42,923 bases of DNA, taken from the NCBI GenBank assembly GCA_028281845.1, contig JANQJD010000006.1, positions 1 through 42,923 of the forward strand, in the 5' to 3' direction. The position numbers and the translations under genes are program-made. The notes beneath the pieces are model-generated. The model did not search any database. It was not told the origin of the DNA and worked only from the letters and a program-made list of their open reading frames with translations. Positions 40,246 to 42,923 of this stretch are shown here, one piece after another. The first letter of the stretch is position 1. The number at the start of each line of letters is the position of its first letter. The DNA is from Rhodospirillales bacterium. GTDB lineage: Bacteria > Pseudomonadota > Alphaproteobacteria > Rhodospirillales > Rhodospirillaceae.

Positions 40246-41448
40246 CTAGCTACGTGCTCTGAAAGAACTCCACATCAGGGCTTGCTCTGGACGCAACGTT
40301 TCAGCACTGAACGCCTTTGAAGGTGCGCCGTCAATGAGTAACCGAAGGTAGATTTCATAGTTTGGCAGATTGACGAGATCTTCTGATCCAAACGTCGGCG
40401 CAAATTCTCTCGCAACATATGGCCCGTCCTTACCGCTCACACGAAACGAAATGAGTGTTCCGGCGTTCCCAATCACGGCGTATCGGACATCAGGCTCAAT
40501 CTGCGAGAGATACTGATTCGCTAGCACCAAACCGACGCGATACTTGCGCAACTCAGAAATCATGTTGGCCATTGCAAGCGTGGTGAAGTTCTGAAATTCA
40601 TCAACAAACAGAAAATGATCGCGACGCTCACCTTCAACGGTATCGGCACGACTAAATGCCGCTAACCCAATAGTTGTAACGAGGAGTCCGCCGAGTAGCT
40701 GAGTGGAGTCTTCTCCAAATCGGCCTTTTGCAAGGTTAACGAGCAATATCTTTCCACTATCCATAATCTTTCGGAGTGCCAGTGGTTCTTCTGGATCTAC
40801 CAAGACACGACGCAAAACTGGATCGGCAAGGAATGCGCCGACTTTGTTCTGTATTGGGACAACAGCATCTGCTCGCAGGCGGTATGAGTATCGTTCGAAT
40901 TCGTGCTGCCAGAAATCTCGTACTCGGTCGTTGGTGATCTGGCCGGACACTTCTTCTCTGAATTGCTTGTCATCAAGGAGACGGAGAATGTCGAGGAGCG
41001 TGGAATTCGGTAGATCTAACAAAGCCAATATGGCGTTACGGAGGATATGCTCAAGCCGTTGACCCCACGAGTCTTTCCAGGTCTTCTTCAATACCTCTAG
41101 CAATCCCGCAGCCGCTAGTGGTCTCCTATCGATCGATACAAATTTGAGCGGATTGTAGCCGTAGGGTTGTTCGGGATCTGCCACGTCAAAATAGACCACA
41201 TCACCTTTCCGATGCTCGGGCACCCACCGATGGACACGTTCAACAAAGTCCCCATGTGGATCAATGAGCGTAAGGCCGTACCCGTTCTCTATGTCCTGGC
41301 GAGCAATGGCATCTAGGAGTGTTGTCTTGCCGGCACCTGTTTTCCCGATCACATACACGTGACTCATGCGATCGGCATACAGGATTCCAAACCGATTTCG
41401 AATGCCGCGCGTATTCGTTTGGGCAAAGTACGCAAGGTTGTTTTGCAT
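40246..41448 (-). CDS. Type IV DNA-transfer ATPase (TraD/HerA-like)
   Basis: From ATG 41448 the product is 400 aa. Walker A is VIGKTGAGKTTLLDA (Lys41), with LIDPHGDF next, and Walker B is FLFVDEFQNF (Asp283, Glu284). The later YRVGLVLANQYLSQIEPDVR and GNAGTLISFRV match the C-terminal RecA fold and arginine-finger region of TraD/VirD4-type ATPases and their soluble relatives with a TraM-recognition motif. No TM helix is present. The long frame from 41613 is excluded because it overlaps radC and crosses a terminator. The gene lies between radC and the coupling-ATPase operon. It may load or process DNA before transfer. Two such ATPases close together is noteworthy. Confidence 0.87.
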   Translation of the reverse strand: MQNNLAYFAQTNTRGIRNRFGILYADRMSHVYVIGKTGAGKTTLLDAIARQDIENGYGLTLIDPHGDFVERVHRWVPEHRKGDVVYFDVADPEQPYGYNPLKFVSIDRRPLAAAGLLEVLKKTWKDSWGQRLEHILRNAILALLDLPNSTLLDILRLLDDKQFREEVSGQITNDRVRDFWQHEFERYSYRLRADAVVPIQNKVGAFLADPVLRRVLVDPEEPLALRKIMDSGKILLVNLAKGRFGEDSTQLLGGLLVTTIGLAAFSRADTVEGERRDHFLFVDEFQNFTTLAMANMISELRKYRVGLVLANQYLSQIEPDVRYAVIGNAGTLISFRVSGKDGPYVAREFAPTFGSEDLVNLPNYEIYLRLLIDGAPSKAFSAETLRPEQALMWSSFRARS

Positions 41449-41510
41449 ATACTCACAGTACCCTGTGTTCCGTTCACACGGGAGAACGGTGGATGTTCCA
41501 CTGACAGCTA

Positions 41511-41538
41511 AAAACGCCTCCCATAAAGGAGGCGTTTT
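41511..41538 (-). terminator. Terminator between radC and the ATPase gene
   Basis: AAAACGCCTCC and GGAGGCGTTTT form an 11-bp perfect stem with a 6-nt loop; the minus strand continues with T. It lies at the radC stop, so it probably ends the XRE-RuvC-RadC transcript. The symmetry allows use in both directions. Confidence 0.85.
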
Positions 41539-41539
41539 G

Positions 41540-42013
41540 TTACAACAGCCCGTGTTCGGCGAAACTATACATCTGCGTACCACCCACCACGACATGGTCC
41601 AGCACATAGACATCGAAAAGCTTGAGTGTCTCTGAGAGCTGTTTGGTGAGCGAGATATCCGCTTGGCTTGGTTGAGGGTCTCCTGATGGGTGGTTGTGAC
41701 ACAAAATCACCGCCGCCGCATGTAGATCCAGTGATCTCCTGGCGACCACACGCGGATACACATTCGATCGATCGATAGTCCCTCTAAACAGCACCTCGAA
41801 TCCGATTAGGTTGTGCCGAGTGTCCAAGAATAGACAGCCGAACTGTTCCTGCGCTTGGTTTGCAAGTTTAACGACAATCAGATCCTTCGCATCCTTGGCA
41901 CCGTCAATCCGAATGCCTCGGACAAACCGAGCGTTAATAATTGATTTAGCCTGAGCAAGGATCTGCTCTTCTTCGAGCGATTGGTCGTGCACTTCTTTCG
42001 AAGTATTGGACAT
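41540..42013 (-). CDS. radC: RadC-family JAMM protein
   Basis: The 157-aa protein contains the complete RadC/JAB signature: LFLDTRHNLIGFEVLFRGTI, RSNVYPRVVARRSLDLHAAA and HNHPSGDPQPSQAD with His106, His108 and Asp119 as metal ligands. The short form without an N-terminal HhH region is the one found on plasmids and islands. Its role in DNA repair has been doubted, and JAMM peptidase or nuclease activity has been suggested for the family. AAAGGAGGAC lies just before the ATG, a strong SD. It follows the RuvC-like gene by 13 nt in one operon with the XRE regulator. Confidence 0.95.
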   Translation of the reverse strand: MSNTSKEVHDQSLEEEQILAQAKSIINARFVRGIRIDGAKDAKDLIVVKLANQAQEQFGCLFLDTRHNLIGFEVLFRGTIDRSNVYPRVVARRSLDLHAAAVILCHNHPSGDPQPSQADISLTKQLSETLKLFDVYVLDHVVVGGTQMYSFAEHGLL

Positions 42014-42026
42014 GATGAGTCCTCCT

Positions 42027-42521
42027 TTATGAGTTGATGTAGTAGTACGAAAGAGCTAGCGCTGCAGCCTCGAAGATCGCCATAGAGTGATCTTCGTTCA
42101 TCCATGGCTTTCGATAGCGCGGCATTCGATGCTGCAGCTCCGGTAGCCACTGGCCTATGGTTTTGGCAATACCAAACTTTTTGGTCGAGCCGAACTGACC
42201 GAATACCGCGTGCACTTCGTCCTTGGGTAATCGAGTAACGTCGACGCCTTTCAGTGTCGCGAGAATCGCAAGGCTTTCGTTGAGCTTTGCGACACGCTCT
42301 CGATTAGTTCCCTCGTCAAACTGCTCCATGACAAGGAGATCGGGTTGATAGAACGAAATGAGCGATTCGATCTGACGCTGACATACAACGTCTTTGTTGA
42401 CGCGCGCTTCCTTAACACCCCAATCGATAATCTTTGTGGGACCTTCGAAGAGTGCAAATCCAATACCGCGTGAGACCGGCGCTACAGCTAAAACAACGGG
42501 AGCTGTTTTGGGTTTTCCCAT
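42027..42521 (-). CDS. RuvC-like RNase H-fold protein
   Basis: The 164-aa protein follows the RuvC/RNase H fold: VVLAVAPVSRGIGFALFEGP at the start, PDLLVMEQFDEG in the middle and NEDHSMAIFEAAALAL at the end. The first catalytic aspartate of RuvC (IDPG) is replaced by Ala14 (VAPV), while the Glu of VMEQF and the C-terminal acidic pair remain. So the nuclease may be inactive, use other ligands, or bind junction DNA only. It overlaps the XRE gene by 34 nt and precedes radC, a recurrent mobile-element trio in my reading. It is not the housekeeping ruvC, being shorter and without that motif. Confidence 0.72.
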   Translation of the reverse strand: MGKPKTAPVVLAVAPVSRGIGFALFEGPTKIIDWGVKEARVNKDVVCQRQIESLISFYQPDLLVMEQFDEGTNRERVAKLNESLAILATLKGVDVTRLPKDEVHAVFGQFGSTKKFGIAKTIGQWLPELQHRMPRYRKPWMNEDHSMAIFEAAALALSYYYINS

Positions 42522-42877
42522 ACAACATGGCGTACTTCTTCGGGCTCAATACCCAATTCGAGACTTTCAAGGAATGCACACTTCTGCCGGAGAAGGACTT
42601 CGTTTCCTTCAGTGTCGAGCTGAGACTTCAAGACGAACGCACGCCGCTTAACTTGTTTTTCGACCAAGGTATAAATCCCGGGAAAGAGCTCGTGGACCGG
42701 TACCCGATACACCGCTTGGCAAGCTAGCGCAGTATGTAGGTTAGGTTCCCTGGTGAGATTCTCGTACCGAGAAACCTTCGCCCCTGAGTGGCACCCGAGA
42801 AGAAAGGCAATATCTTCCTGAGAGAAACCAGCCCGTTTTCGAACGCTACGTAAGTAGTTGTGAATGAATCGAGACAT
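42488..42877 (-). CDS. XRE-family regulator of the XRE-RuvC-RadC operon
   Basis: The 129-aa protein has an N-terminal HTH (LRSVRKRAGFSQEDIAFLLG, CHSGAKVSRYENLTREPNLH) and a C-terminal helical tail (RRAFVLKSQLDTEGNEVLLR onward) ending NPKQLPLF. The start ATG 42877 has AAAGG upstream. Its 34-nt overlap with the RuvC-like gene implies coupled translation. It probably regulates its own operon and perhaps the transfer genes downstream. The window ends 46 nt further on, so the promoter is cut or very short here. Confidence 0.88.
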   Translation of the reverse strand: MSRFIHNYLRSVRKRAGFSQEDIAFLLGCHSGAKVSRYENLTREPNLHTALACQAVYRVPVHELFPGIYTLVEKQVKRRAFVLKSQLDTEGNEVLLRQKCAFLESLELGIEPEEVRHVVWENPKQLPLF

Positions 42878-42923
42878 AGTGACCTTTGCGGTGCAATCCG
42901 CTTAAGGATCGGATCACATCGTC

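Noticed and set aside
41449..41613. N-terminal extension of the TraD-like ATPase
   Set aside because: It reads through the radC terminator and overlaps radC; the composition is not protein-like.
1..42923. CRISPR array, rRNA, tRNA or intact insertion sequence
   Set aside because: No regularly spaced repeats, tRNA cloverleaf, rRNA-like sequence or transposase with terminal repeats was recognised by eye.

Overview
The window looks like an accessory (genomic-island or plasmid/ICE-like) segment of a gammaproteobacterium. The basis is a CsrA of gammaproteobacterial type, two small proteins resembling DUF6316, an AlpA-type regulator, a DUF2958 protein, a RadC-family JAMM protein, a replication-relaxation protein and two TraD/VirD4-class ATPases, together with almost no housekeeping genes. 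The species cannot be named from this sequence. No rRNA, tRNA, CRISPR array or intact insertion sequence was seen.

Layout. (1) 1-4.1 kb, minus strand: a decayed RND-efflux C-terminus, a csrA gene, a possible 41-aa ribbon-helix-helix-like protein, a two-TM protein, and a lipoprotein paired with a predicted papain-like cysteine peptidase. (2) 5.0-10.3 kb, minus strand: an unknown 237-aa protein, a pentapeptide-repeat/CobT-type VWA protein, then a large TIR-NB-ARC-TPR protein; this looks like a STAND-type immune or conflict locus. (3) 10.9-21.9 kb: a divergent cluster. Leftward run an OmpA-like membrane protein, a subtilisin (S8) protease and a small acidic protein. Rightward run an animal-type heme peroxidase, an unknown protein, a TPR-CHAT protease, an ECF sigma factor, a putative membrane anti-sigma factor and, after a gap, a DNase I-like (EEP) phosphoesterase. 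It joins a sigma/anti-sigma switch to two proteases, a peroxidase and a nuclease-fold enzyme. This is the best candidate for an undescribed system.

(4) 22.1-33.9 kb: many small genes in mixed orientation. They include a divergent pair of tail-anchored proteins (XRE-TM regulator and LRAT-like enzyme), five proteins with a STAS/SpoIIAA-like domain (two of them close inverted paralogues), two DUF6316-like proteins, a winged-helix protein, an XRE/PAS-like pair and an HtrA-like lipoprotein protease. (5) 33.9-35.6 kb: an AlpA regulator, an XRE regulator divergent from a membrane protein across a palindromic operator, and a broken gene. (6) 35.7-42.9 kb, all minus: XRE, RuvC-like, RadC, ATPase, TM protein, coupling ATPase, replication-relaxation protein and DUF2958, a mobile-element backbone that probably continues past the right edge.

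Functions rest on motifs read by eye. No database search was run. Start codons were chosen by Shine-Dalgarno (SD) spacing and often differ from the longest reading frame.
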